From assembly GCA_017504625.1 (NCBI GenBank), contig JAFVQU010000020.1:1-64000 (forward strand): a stretch of DNA of 64,000 bases, given 5' to 3'. Positions 55,752 to 64,000 of the stretch are shown here, piece by piece. A model generated the notes under the pieces. The model did no database searches. It worked only from the letters and a program-made list of their open reading frames with translations, and had not been told where the DNA came from. A program made the translations under genes and the position numbers. Numbering within the stretch: the stretch's first letter is position 1; each line of letters begins with the position of its first letter. The DNA is from Clostridia bacterium (GTDB lineage: Bacteria; Bacillota; Clostridia; Oscillospirales; CAG-272).

Positions 55752-56287
55752 TAAATATTGAGTTAATTAGCCAAGACCGCTTTGACGATGTCTTTTCAAT
55801 TATGGAGAAAAGCTTTCCTGTCGATGAAATGCGCCCGTACTGTGAGCAAAAGGCGCTTTTGTCAAATGAAAGATATAAGGTATTTGCCGCGTTTAACGAC
55901 GGTAAAATGATCGCATTTGCGGCAACGTGGCAGTTTGAAGATGTCTTGTTTTTAGAGCATCTTGCAACTGATCCCGATCTGCGCGGACAGGGAATCGGCG
56001 CGAAGCTATTGGCGTATCTCACCTCTGATGAGAGTAGGACTGTTTGCCTTGAAGCTGAGCCGCCCGAAAGTGAGATAACACGCCGACGTATTGCCTTTTA
56101 CAATCGAAACGGCTTTTATCTCAATGAATATCCATATATTCAGCCGCCGATTTCAAAGGGGCGAAATCCCGTGCCGCTTATGATTATGACGCACGGCAGA
56201 AAAATTGACAAGGTAGAATTTGTTAAGGTGAGAGACCTGTTATATAGAGAGGTCTACAAAGCCGACAAAACGGAATTTGTTTTATAA
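55736..56287 (+). CDS. GNAT-family N-acetyltransferase
   Basis: Cytoplasmic acetyltransferase of 183 residues, or 179 from ATG 55748 which overlaps the previous stop as ATGA. The acetyl-CoA loop is LRGQGIGAKL, with the beta-strand LEHLATDPD before it and an AFYNRNGF block after it. GGGAG eight bases before 55736 favours the longer form. Substrate unknown. Confidence 0.88.
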   Translation: MQTCMINIELISQDRFDDVFSIMEKSFPVDEMRPYCEQKALLSNERYKVFAAFNDGKMIAFAATWQFEDVLFLEHLATDPDLRGQGIGAKLLAYLTSDESRTVCLEAEPPESEITRRRIAFYNRNGFYLNEYPYIQPPISKGRNPVPLMIMTHGRKIDKVEFVKVRDLLYREVYKADKTEFVL

Positions 56288-56296
56288 TGATTAATG

Positions 56297-56332
56297 GCAG
56301 GAGAGGACTTACAGCTTCTCCTGCTTCTTTTT
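56297..56332 (+). terminator. Terminator after the acetyltransferase gene
   Basis: An 8-bp stem (GCAGGAGA with TCTCCTGC) with a loop of about 12 bases, followed by TTCTTTTTG. Confidence 0.85.
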
Positions 56333-56364
56333 GTGAAAATAGGATACTTTTATCGTGAAAACTG

Positions 56365-56393
56365 TTTACAAAATCAGAAAAATATGGTACAAT
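56365..56393 (+). promoter_or_regulatory. Promoter of rsuA
   Basis: TTTACA (56365-56370), 17 bases, TACAAT (56388-56393), with the ATG 36 bases past the -10 box. Confidence 0.7.
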
Positions 56394-56429
56394 TAATTAG
56401 TTTGGGTTTTACTAATGGGAGGTGACACG

Positions 56430-57158
56430 ATGAGACTTGACAAGTTTATAGTTGAGGCAGGGCTTGCCACGAGAACGGAGGTCGCAAGACTTTGCAAGGC
56501 GGGTGCCGTTTGTGTCAACGGCGTAGTCGTGCGCCGCGCGAGTGGACACATTGAGCCGGTGACCGATAAGGTTACCTTACACGGTAGGGAGGTCATCTGG
56601 CGCGAGTTCACCTACGTTATGTTGAATAAGCCCGACGGGTACGTCAGCGCGACCGACGACGGAAAATTTCCGACGGTTATTGAGCTTCTTCCCGATGAGC
56701 TTCAGAAAATCGGTCTTTTCCCGTGCGGCAGACTTGATAAAAACACGCTCGGACTTATGCTGCTTACGAACAACGGGCCTCTCGCTCATAAGCTGCTCGC
56801 TCCCAAAAACCACGTTGATAAAAAGTACCGCTTTACCGTCAAGTTTCCGATAAGTGATGCTGACGTTACCGATCTTGAGTCGGGCGTGGATATCGGCGGA
56901 TATGTTACAGCACCCTGCAAGGTTGAGATGATAGACGAGAAAAACGGATATATAACTCTGACCGAGGGCAAATATCATCAGATAAAGCTAATGGCAGAGG
57001 CGGTGCATAATCAGATAACCCACCTTGAAAGAGTTACCTTCGGCCCTATTTCACTTGATACGTCGCTTGAGCGCGGCGAGTGGAGATTTTTAACGCCCGA
57101 AGAAGAAAAGGCACTTGAGGATAGGGGCGTCAGCGCGGTGCTTGGCGCAAAGGAATAA
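56430..57158 (+). CDS. rsuA: 16S rRNA pseudouridine synthase, RsuA-type
   Basis: Modifies uridine 516-type positions in 16S rRNA. An S4 RNA-binding domain (about 1-60; LDKFIVEAGLATRTE) precedes the catalytic domain, with the active-site Asp in GRLDKNTLGLMLLTN and the KKYRFTVKF block following. GGGAGGTGA precedes ATG 56430; the ATG at 56415 overlaps that site. Length 242. Next gene tex starts 19 bases later. Confidence 0.92.
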   Translation: MRLDKFIVEAGLATRTEVARLCKAGAVCVNGVVVRRASGHIEPVTDKVTLHGREVIWREFTYVMLNKPDGYVSATDDGKFPTVIELLPDELQKIGLFPCGRLDKNTLGLMLLTNNGPLAHKLLAPKNHVDKKYRFTVKFPISDADVTDLESGVDIGGYVTAPCKVEMIDEKNGYITLTEGKYHQIKLMAEAVHNQITHLERVTFGPISLDTSLERGEWRFLTPEEEKALEDRGVSAVLGAKE

Positions 57159-57177
57159 ATCAGAATGGAGAATTACG

Positions 57178-59331
57178 ATGGATATAATCAAGACACTTGC
57201 AGAAGAATTCAAGCTTAAGGTCGAGCAGGTAGAAAAGACTGTTGAGCTTATCGACGGAGGCGATACCATCCCCTTTATCGCGCGATACAGAAAGGAAGTT
57301 ACGGGAAGCCTTGACGATGCCGTCCTGCGTGACCTTAACGACAGACTTGAATATCTGAGAAATATAGAAAAGAGAAAAGAAGAAGTAAAGAATCTCATTG
57401 AGGCGCAGGGTAATCTCACACCTGAGATAGAGAAGGCAATTCTTAACGCCAAGACTATTACCGAGGTTGACGACATTTACCGCCCCTTCAGACCTAAGAG
57501 AAAAACGAGGGCGTCGGTTGCAAAGGAAAAGGGACTTGAGCCTCTTGCCATCATTATCCTTGAGCAGAAGATGGAATATCAGCCTTCTATCGAAGAAACG
57601 GCGGCAGAATATATAAGTGAAGAAAAGGGCGTAGCTTCTGCTGAGGAAGCTATTGCGGGCGCATGCGATATCATCGCCGAGATGGTATCGGATAACGCGG
57701 AGTACAGAAAGGCACTCCGTTCGCAGACCTTTGAGTACGGTACTCTTAACGTCATAGCCGCAAAGGAGGAGGACTCTGTTTACGCGCAGTATTACGAGTA
57801 CAGCGAGCCGCTCAAAAAGATCCCCGGTCACAGAATTCTTGCGATCAACCGAGGCGAGAAGGAGGAGTTCCTCAAGGTTTCGGTAGATATATCCTCTGAT
57901 ATCGTGCTCAATTTCCTTTACGCTTGTGTAGTGAGCGAGCCTGCGAGCCCCGCAAACAAGTACGTAACCGCTGCAATCGTCGACGGATACGAGAGACTTA
58001 TTGCGCCCTCTATTGAGAGAGAAATAAGAAACGATATGTTTGATAATGCCGCCGAGGGAGCTATAAAGGTTTTTGCCGACAACCTTGGACATTTGCTTAT
58101 GCAATCTCCCCTCAAGGGCAAGACCGTGCTTGGCTTTGACCCCGGTTACGTCAACGGCTGTAAGCTTGCGGTAGTTGATAAAACGGGAAAGGTGCTTGAC
58201 ACCGCGGTTATTTATCCCACCAAGCCCCGCCAGAGAATTGAGGAAGCAACGAGAATAGTCAAGGGCCTTATCAAGCGTCACTCGGTTGATGTTATCGCAA
58301 TCGGTAACGGTACGGCATCCAAGGAGAGCGAGATATTTATCGCCGATCTTCTTAAGGAGATTCCCGAGGCGAACTGTAAGTATATAATTGTAAATGAAGC
58401 GGGAGCGTCTATCTATTCGGCATCAAAGCTTGCAACCGAGGAATTCCCCGAGTTTGACGTAATGCAGCGTTCTGCTGTTTCTATCGCGAGAAGACTTCAG
58501 GATCCTCTTGCAGAGCTTGTAAAGATAGATCCTAAATCAATAGGCGTAGGTCAGTATCAGCACGATATGAAGCCCGCAAGACTCGACACCGCACTTACGG
58601 GAGTAGTTGAGGATTGCGTTAACGCGGTAGGAGTTGATATTAACACCGCGTCGCATTCACTTCTCGCCTATATTTCCGGTATTAATGCTACAAGTGCTAA
58701 AAACATAGTAAAATACCGTGAGGAAAACGGTGAGTTTACCTCGCGCGCACAGCTTAAAAAGGTTCCCCGTATAGGCGATAAGGCATACGAGCAATGCGCG
58801 GGATTTTTGCGCGTGCCCGGTTCAAAGGAAATTCTTGATAATACAGGGGTTCATCCCGAGTCCTATGCCGCAACCAAGGCACTGCTCGAGGCGTTTGGTT
58901 ACACCCTTGAGGATGTCCGTCAGGGACAGATAAGAAACCTCAGAGGCGAGGTGATGAAGAGGGGAATAGCAAAGGTTTGCGAGAGCATCGGAGTTGGTGA
59001 GCCTACTCTCGTTGACATTCTCGGCGAGCTTGAAAAGCCCGGACGCGACGTTCGTGACACACTTCCGCCACCCATTCTTCGAGACGACGTTCTCAGCCTT
59101 GAGGATCTCAAGCCCGATATGGTACTTACGGGAACCGTCAGAAACGTTATCGACTTTGGTGCGTTCGTTGATATCGGAGTGCATCAGGATGGACTCGTGC
59201 ACATTTCTCAGATATGCGATAAATTCATAAAACACCCCTCAGAAAAGCTCTCCGTAGGAGATATAGTCAAGGTGAAGGTTCTCTCGGTTGACGTTAAAAA
59301 GAAGAGAATTTCACTCTCAATGAAAATATAA
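57178..59331 (+). CDS. tex: Tex-family RNA-binding protein
   Basis: Transcription accessory protein; Tex proteins bind nucleic acid and affect stress tolerance and virulence genes. Domains in order: N-terminal helical bundle with DTIPFIARYRKEVTG, a YqgF-like RNase H fold (GFDPGYVNGCKLAV, AIGNGTASKESE), helix-hairpin-helix (ISGINATSAKNIVKYREENG, RIGDKAYEQCAGFLR), and a C-terminal S1 domain (LTGTVRNVIDFGAFVDIGVH). The chosen ATG 57178 has TGGAGA upstream; length is 717. Confidence 0.96.
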   Translation: MDIIKTLAEEFKLKVEQVEKTVELIDGGDTIPFIARYRKEVTGSLDDAVLRDLNDRLEYLRNIEKRKEEVKNLIEAQGNLTPEIEKAILNAKTITEVDDIYRPFRPKRKTRASVAKEKGLEPLAIIILEQKMEYQPSIEETAAEYISEEKGVASAEEAIAGACDIIAEMVSDNAEYRKALRSQTFEYGTLNVIAAKEEDSVYAQYYEYSEPLKKIPGHRILAINRGEKEEFLKVSVDISSDIVLNFLYACVVSEPASPANKYVTAAIVDGYERLIAPSIEREIRNDMFDNAAEGAIKVFADNLGHLLMQSPLKGKTVLGFDPGYVNGCKLAVVDKTGKVLDTAVIYPTKPRQRIEEATRIVKGLIKRHSVDVIAIGNGTASKESEIFIADLLKEIPEANCKYIIVNEAGASIYSASKLATEEFPEFDVMQRSAVSIARRLQDPLAELVKIDPKSIGVGQYQHDMKPARLDTALTGVVEDCVNAVGVDINTASHSLLAYISGINATSAKNIVKYREENGEFTSRAQLKKVPRIGDKAYEQCAGFLRVPGSKEILDNTGVHPESYAATKALLEAFGYTLEDVRQGQIRNLRGEVMKRGIAKVCESIGVGEPTLVDILGELEKPGRDVRDTLPPPILRDDVLSLEDLKPDMVLTGTVRNVIDFGAFVDIGVHQDGLVHISQICDKFIKHPSEKLSVGDIVKVKVLSVDVKKKRISLSMKI

Positions 59332-59451
59332 TTTACTCTTTCAAAGAGGAAAACGTGAATTTTTGAGCTAAAATATATATTTTTGTGCAAGATGTACAAT
59401 ATCACGCATCTAACTTTGTTGAATAATACTCTTTAAAAATTGTGATTTTTT

Positions 59452-59460
59452 TGGTATAAT
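59452..59460 (+). promoter_or_regulatory. Extended -10 promoter of the MsmX-type ATPase gene
   Basis: TGGTATAAT at 59452-59460 is an extended -10 element; no good -35 box is seen 17 bases upstream (TTTAAA). The ATG lies about 65 bases downstream, with AGGAGG before it. Confidence 0.6.
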
Positions 59461-59524
59461 CATAATGTTAAACAATGGCAAAATATACGCATAAACATAG
59501 CACATAACTTAGGAGGAATTATCA

Positions 59525-60637
59525 ATGGCAAGCTTGTCTCTCAGACACATTTACAAGAAGTATCCCGGTGGTGTAACCGCGGTATCCGACTTTAACCTTG
59601 AAATCAAGGATAAGGAATTTATCGTTCTCGTAGGACCTTCCGGATGCGGTAAGTCCACAACTCTCCGTATGATCGCAGGTCTTGAGGAGATCAGCGAAGG
59701 TGAGCTCTTCATCGGTGACCGTCTCGTTAACGACGTTGCACCTAAGGATAGAAAGATCGCGATGGTTTTCCAGAACTACGCGCTTTATCCTCATATGACC
59801 GTTGCTGAGAACATGGCGTTCGGTCTTAAGCTTAACAAGACTCCTAAGGAAGAAATAAAGAGACGTGTTGAAGAGGCAGCAAGAATACTTGACATTACCC
59901 ACCTTCTTGACAGAAAGCCTAAGGCGCTTTCCGGTGGTCAGAAGCAGAGAGTTGCGCTTGGTCGTGCGATCGTTCGTAACCCCATGGTATTCCTTCTTGA
60001 CGAGCCGCTTTCCAATCTCGACGCAAAGCTCCGTGCAACGATGAGAACCGAGCTTACCAAGCTTCATAAGAGAGTTGAAACCACCTTTATTTATGTTACT
60101 CACGACCAGGTAGAGGCTATGACCATGGCGTCGAGAATCGTTGTTATGAAGGACGGTCTTATCCAGCAGGTTGATACTCCTCAGCATCTTTACGATTTCC
60201 CTGTAAACATGTTCGTTGCAGGCTTTATCGGAACTCCTCAGATGAACTTTATCAACGGTACGCTTGAGAAGAGAGGCGATGACGTTTACTTCAACTTTGA
60301 GGAGAATTCCATCAAGGTTCCCGCAGACAAGGCAAATGCTCCCGAGCTTCAGGAATACATTGGACAGGAAGTCGTTGTAGGTATCCGTCCCGAGAGCATC
60401 CACGACCAGCCTTCTCAGATTGCTGCCCTTGAGGATAGCACCGTTGAAACCTTCGTTGAAGTTACCGAGCTTATGGGTGCGGAGATTTATCTCTACCTCC
60501 TCATTGGCGAGACCAAGCTTACCGCTCGTGTATCCGCAAGATCTACCTCTCGCGCAGGTGATACTATCAAGATCGCTCTTGATACCGCGAGAATGCACAT
60601 CTTCGATAAGGATACCGAAAAATGCATCGTTCACTAA
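59525..60637 (+). CDS. Sugar ABC transporter ATPase, MsmX/UgpC-type
   Basis: Shared ATPase for carbohydrate importers (CUT1). Walker A GPSGCGKS at 37-44, signature LSGGQKQR near 135-142, Walker B VFLLDEP, H-loop in YVTHDQVEAMTM, and a C-terminal TOBE/regulatory domain of about 130 residues with GIRPESI. The length of 370 is exact for the family. There is no permease or binding protein beside it, as with MsmX of Bacillus, which serves several transporters. Codons are strongly biased, implying constant high expression. Confidence 0.94.
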   Translation: MASLSLRHIYKKYPGGVTAVSDFNLEIKDKEFIVLVGPSGCGKSTTLRMIAGLEEISEGELFIGDRLVNDVAPKDRKIAMVFQNYALYPHMTVAENMAFGLKLNKTPKEEIKRRVEEAARILDITHLLDRKPKALSGGQKQRVALGRAIVRNPMVFLLDEPLSNLDAKLRATMRTELTKLHKRVETTFIYVTHDQVEAMTMASRIVVMKDGLIQQVDTPQHLYDFPVNMFVAGFIGTPQMNFINGTLEKRGDDVYFNFEENSIKVPADKANAPELQEYIGQEVVVGIRPESIHDQPSQIAALEDSTVETFVEVTELMGAEIYLYLLIGETKLTARVSARSTSRAGDTIKIALDTARMHIFDKDTEKCIVH

Positions 60638-60650
60638 TATAGTTGACATA

Positions 60651-60680
60651 AAAAATCGGAGCCTCGGCTCCGATTTTTTT
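60651..60680. terminator. Bidirectional terminator between the ATPase and the second AraC gene
   Basis: A perfect 13-bp stem (AAAAATCGGAGCC with GGCTCCGATTTTT) and a two-base loop; the A/T ends give a T run in either direction. Confidence 0.93.
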
Positions 60681-60681
60681 G

Positions 60682-61548
60682 TTATTTTATATTTTTCTTT
60701 CCACGATATTCAAGCGGTGAAATCCCCATATACTGTTTGAAAAGTCGAGAGAAGTAGTATATGTCGCAAAAGCCGCAATGATTAGATATCTCACCTATTG
60801 ACAGTCTGCCCTCGTCAAGCAGAGCGATGGCGTGGGATATTTTAACGTTGAGAATGTATTTGTGCAACGGTTTTCCCGTATAGCGCTTGATAAGGTAGCT
60901 TATATAGTTTGGGTGAAAACTGAACTTTTTACCAAGTAAAACGTTTGTCAGCTTTTTGTCGTAGTTGTCATGTATGAATTGCAGGATTTCGTCTATGATT
61001 TCATATCCGTCACTTACGGTTTGTAATTTTATTTCTCGAACACAATCAATAAGTATTTCGGACAAAACGTTCGATATTTTAGTTTCAAAATGAAGGATCT
61101 TTCTCGAATATTCCTTCTCGATTTCAAGCATTTTATCCAGTACGTCAAGTCGTTTTCTTAAATATACGGGAAGGGAAAGCTCCGGAATATCGTCAAAGAA
61201 AATTTCTTCAATAATATCGTTTTCTCTGAATGCGTTGATAGACTTTGGCGGAATCGGCGTGGTGATTGATGAATGCTCGCTTGTATAATCAAAATTTAAG
61301 ATTAGGTAGGTAACTGATTCCTCAGCAGGACAGATACGATATTTTGTACCGGCGCTAAATAAAATAAGATCTCCCTTTGTCATTTCATATGATGTGCCAT
61401 CAGCCTCTAATCTTCCGACACCTTCCAATGTATAGAACAGACGGTTATCACAGGGAACTGTGGGCGAAAGCGGAGTGTTTTTGCCAACCCTCATCTGCCT
61501 TGCATAACGCACATAGGGGTAGATGTGCGCAAATGTTGTTTTTTTCAT
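60682..61548 (-). CDS. AraC-family transcriptional regulator (second)
   Basis: A regulator of 288 residues: an N-terminal cupin-like sensor domain (residues about 30-120) and a C-terminal AraC double helix-turn-helix with KKLTNVLLGKKFSFHPNYISYLIKR split over the two helices and the SNHCGFCDIYYFSRLFK block, ending in SPLEYR. I chose ATG 61548, after TGGAGA; a frame to 61560 overlaps that ribosome site. Divergent from the isomerase gene, so it probably controls that cluster. Confidence 0.9.
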   Translation of the reverse strand: MKKTTFAHIYPYVRYARQMRVGKNTPLSPTVPCDNRLFYTLEGVGRLEADGTSYEMTKGDLILFSAGTKYRICPAEESVTYLILNFDYTSEHSSITTPIPPKSINAFRENDIIEEIFFDDIPELSLPVYLRKRLDVLDKMLEIEKEYSRKILHFETKISNVLSEILIDCVREIKLQTVSDGYEIIDEILQFIHDNYDKKLTNVLLGKKFSFHPNYISYLIKRYTGKPLHKYILNVKISHAIALLDEGRLSIGEISNHCGFCDIYYFSRLFKQYMGISPLEYRGKKNIK

Positions 61549-61597
61549 AGATATCTCCATATCTTTGTTTTACACAAATCTAATTTGAATTTATACA

Positions 61598-61629
61598 TTG
61601 ATTATAATATATATTTTTGATAAAATCAA
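61598..61629. promoter_or_regulatory. Overlapping divergent promoters (isomerase right, AraC left)
   Basis: Rightward: TTGATT (61598-61603), 17 bases, TAAAAT (61621-61626). Leftward: TTGATT (61624-61629), 17 bases, TATAAT (61601-61606). Each -10 box overlaps or abuts the other's -35 box, so polymerase can use only one at a time. Confidence 0.7.
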
Positions 61630-61670
61630 GATGTAAAATAAATAAATTTCATATTCGGAGGAATTGTTAT

Positions 61671-63116
61671 ATGATAATGCGTAAAAAACCGAGAAATGCA
61701 AAAATAGGAATTTTTGCCGTATCTCATTCGATCTATGACACTCAGTTTCCGGGACTTTATGATAACTTAAACCTCTATCACAGTGATCTTATATCCATAA
61801 TCGAAAAAAATGAGGTGGAGGTTGTTGATTTCGGTATGATTGATACCTCAGAAAAAGCCTTTGAGGTGCTTCCCAAAATGCAGGGCGCAGGACTTGATCT
61901 TCTTATTTGCAATATGGTTACTTATGCAACGTCGTCGGTGTTTGCGCCTATAATCAGGGACGTTAAAGTGCCAGTGATACTCACGGCACTTCAGCCGAGA
62001 TCGAAGCTTGACTATACGAAGGCCTCAACCTTTATGCAGCTTGAAAACGACAACATTTGCTCGGTTCCCGAATTTATCGGGGTTGCTAATCGCCTTGATA
62101 GAAGGGTGTACGACGTTATAATCGGCAAGCTTTACGGTGATCCAAAGGCGGAAAGAGAAATTGCGGAGTGGTGCGACATCGCCAAGGTCCTTCACGATCT
62201 TAAGGGCGCGAGGATAGGTCTTATGGGTCATACTCTCGAGGCGATGTACGACATGCACACTGATCCTACCGCCATTTCAAGCGCATTCGGTGTTCACGTG
62301 CCATTGCTTGAGGTTGATTCGGTCGCGAAGATTTACAGTGAGGTTACTGATAAAGAAATTGCCGATAAGATCAAACTTATCGACTGCGAATTTGATATGC
62401 TCGAGCCCAAGAGCGATCCTGTCACCATGAAGCTTACCGATGAAGATAAATACCGCGCGGCGCGCGATGCAGTAGCGCTTGAAAAATTTGTTGAAAAGAA
62501 CAAATTGACAGGACTTGCATATTATTACGAGGGCGCGGAGGGAAGCCTTAACCGTGAAGTCGCAACTAACTTTATCGTCGGTAACTCTATACTTAACGCG
62601 CAGGGAATTCCCATGTGCGGTGAGTATGATATCAAGACCTGCATTGCAATGCTGATAATGGATAGGCTCAATATTGGCGGAAGCTTTGCAGAATTCCATC
62701 CGATAGATTTTGAGGAGGATTTTGTTCTTATTGGACACGACGGACCTCATCATCTTGCTATCGCTGATGGTAAGCCGATACTTAGAAGCCTTAAAAAGTA
62801 CCACGGCAAGCCCGGCTCGGGCGCATCGGTTGAGTTTAAGCTCAAGGAGGGCAAGATCACAATGCTTGGAATTACCCAAAAGTCAGATGGCAGATTTAAA
62901 TTTGTCATCGGTGAGGGTTATTCGCAAAAGGGGCCTATCCCTCCTACAGGAAATACCAATACACGCGGATTTTTTGAGCCCACTACCTGTGAATTTTTGA
63001 AGAAATGGGTAATGGAAGGACCTACGCATCACTATGCGCTCGGTGTAGGTCATCACGCGAAAGCTATTGCCAAAATTGCCGACGTTCTGGGAATTGAGGC
63101 AGTTATCGTAAAATAA
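61671..63116 (+). CDS. L-arabinose/L-fucose isomerase-like sugar isomerase
   Basis: Cytoplasmic aldose-ketose isomerase of 482 residues. The metal/active-site residues expected of AraA are present in order: Glu287 (YYYEGAEG), Glu318 (MCGEYDIKT), His356 (GHDGPHH) and His461/462 (VGHHAKA). The N-terminal block (GIFAVSHSIYDTQFPGLYDNL) is longer and differs from AraA's, so it may act on another L-sugar. ATG 61671 has CGGAGGA eight bases upstream; 61677 is an alternative. It is followed by a GH106-like glycosidase. Confidence 0.8.
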   Translation: MIMRKKPRNAKIGIFAVSHSIYDTQFPGLYDNLNLYHSDLISIIEKNEVEVVDFGMIDTSEKAFEVLPKMQGAGLDLLICNMVTYATSSVFAPIIRDVKVPVILTALQPRSKLDYTKASTFMQLENDNICSVPEFIGVANRLDRRVYDVIIGKLYGDPKAEREIAEWCDIAKVLHDLKGARIGLMGHTLEAMYDMHTDPTAISSAFGVHVPLLEVDSVAKIYSEVTDKEIADKIKLIDCEFDMLEPKSDPVTMKLTDEDKYRAARDAVALEKFVEKNKLTGLAYYYEGAEGSLNREVATNFIVGNSILNAQGIPMCGEYDIKTCIAMLIMDRLNIGGSFAEFHPIDFEEDFVLIGHDGPHHLAIADGKPILRSLKKYHGKPGSGASVEFKLKEGKITMLGITQKSDGRFKFVIGEGYSQKGPIPPTGNTNTRGFFEPTTCEFLKKWVMEGPTHHYALGVGHHAKAIAKIADVLGIEAVIVK

Positions 63117-63133
63117 AGACTTGGAGTAAGGCT

Positions 63134-64000
63134 ATGAGTGAAAAAGCATATGAGAGCTTTGTAAATCCCGATAAAATATATCACGGAACAGATTTTTGGA
63201 TGCTCAATGATAAGCTTGAGGCAGATGAGATAGTCCGTCAGCTTCACGAAATGAAAAAGCAAGGAGTTTATACCTTTATCGCGAGAACATATATCGGGCT
63301 TAAAAGCGACTACCCGGGTCCCGAATTTCAGTCTAAGCTTCGCGTTATAGTTGATACCGCAACAAGGCTTAATATGAAGCTGTTTTTACAGGCGGGATAT
63401 ATGCCCGAGGACGTTACGGGACTGCCGCGTGAGTACGCGCTTAATTATATTAAGGTCTATCGCGAGGGCGATGAGATCCCCGAGGACGAAAGGGTGCTTA
63501 TAAAACATAACGAGTTTATATTTACGGAATGGAATTCTGCAATATTCCTCGATATGTTCAACCGTGATTCGATGGAATTTTATATCAAGCAAAGCTACGA
63601 GGAGGTTTGGCGAGATTTTGCCCTCGATTTTGGGAAAGCAATCATTTCTGTATGGGTGGATGAGCCAAGCTATAAGGCGGAGCATTTGCCATTCCCACGT
63701 GGAATTGAGGAGAGGTTTCTTGAGCGTTGGGGATATCCTTTGATAGAGAATCTGCCCAAGCTTTTCTTCGATATTGACGGATATAAAACACTTCGCTATC
63801 ACTACCGCAAGCTTTTGCAGGATCTGCTTGAGGAAAACTATTTTAAGTCAGTCAGAGAGTGGTGCAACGCGCATGGGCTTATGGCAAGTGGTCACCTTAT
63901 GCTTGAGGACAGGCTTGGATTGCAAATCGCACGCGCGGGTGCGACAATGCCGTTCTACAAATATTTCGATATTCCCGGAATTGACGTTTTGCAAGGTCAG
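63134..64000 (+). CDS. Glycoside hydrolase, GH106-like N-terminal part (runs off right edge)
   Basis: The open frame continues to the window end without a stop (289 residues visible). TTGGAGT lies seven bases before the ATG. FWMLNDKLEADEIVRQLHEM followed by RTYIGLKSDYPG resembles the opening of rhamnosidase GH106 and related TIM-barrel enzymes (usually FWSWND.L...E...QI..M). A later SGHLMLEDRLGLQIARAG and YFDIPGIDVLQG also occur in that group. No signal peptide, so cytoplasmic. Co-transcribed with the isomerase, 17 bases after it. The substrate is inferred, not shown. Confidence 0.6.
   Translation, partial: MSEKAYESFVNPDKIYHGTDFWMLNDKLEADEIVRQLHEMKKQGVYTFIARTYIGLKSDYPGPEFQSKLRVIVDTATRLNMKLFLQAGYMPEDVTGLPREYALNYIKVYREGDEIPEDERVLIKHNEFIFTEWNSAIFLDMFNRDSMEFYIKQSYEEVWRDFALDFGKAIISVWVDEPSYKAEHLPFPRGIEERFLERWGYPLIENLPKLFFDIDGYKTLRYHYRKLLQDLLEENYFKSVREWCNAHGLMASGHLMLEDRLGLQIARAGATMPFYKYFDIPGIDVLQGQ

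Noticed and set aside
1..64000. CRISPR arrays, rRNA genes, transposases
   Set aside because: No regularly spaced direct repeats, no rRNA segments and no DDE or serine recombinase motifs were seen. The only sign of mobility is the altered tRNA-Gly end.

Overview
The window looks like chromosomal DNA of an anaerobic, carbohydrate- and peptide-using Clostridia-type bacterium (Bacillota), probably an uncultured gut lineage. The reasons are AddAB rather than RecBCD, paired GlgC and GlgD, a HolB-RicT pair, an MsmX/UgpC-type ATPase, strong GGAGG ribosome binding sites, promoters of the TTGACA-N17-TATAAT type, and several TTG starts. No CRISPR array, transposase or rRNA was seen. I could not run searches, so family names rest on motifs and length.

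Layout. 1-480: a leftward tRNA cluster (Val, Asp, Phe, and a Gly gene whose 3' end is replaced by unrelated DNA), with the tail of an unidentified gene at the edge. 665-1972: a PlsC-like acyltransferase with a zinc ribbon. 2444-11911: an oppABCDF peptide ABC transporter operon whose OppA, OppC, OppD and OppF are all much larger than usual. 11934-16044: a leftward housekeeping group (holB, ricT, ferredoxin, tRNA methyltransferase, TtcA-like thiolase). 16198-27964: a glycogen operon (glgB, glgC, glgD, glgA, glgP, a GH13 glucosidase) ending in a folylpolyglutamate-synthase-like protein without its ATP-binding loop. 28027-29381: a divergent enolase. 29384-37130: leftward queG-like, addB, addA. 37336-40087: a PDZ lipoprotein followed by a two-component system. 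40168-43868: an RNA methyltransferase, a GT2 transferase, an LRR lipoprotein and a HAD phosphatase. 43910-50471: leftward beta-galactosidase, alpha-galactosidase and a histidine phosphatase, with a divergent AraC regulator. 50532-52984: a MutS-like ATPase and a PHP phosphatase. 53141-59331: uxaC, a small membrane protein, a hydroxyacid dehydrogenase, a GNAT protein, rsuA and tex. 59525-64000: an orphan MsmX-type ATPase, a second AraC regulator, an arabinose-isomerase-like enzyme and the start of a large glycosidase that runs off the window.

Together the genes describe a cell that imports peptides at high level (oppA has the most strongly biased codons here), stores and mobilises glycogen, and breaks down plant or host glycans (galactosides, uronates, probably L-sugars) under local AraC control. 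The most unusual points are the coordinated enlargement of the Opp transporter, the FolC-like protein that has lost its P-loop, the altered tRNA-Gly 3' end, a decamer shared by the two galactosidase promoters, and overlapping divergent promoters at 61598-61629.
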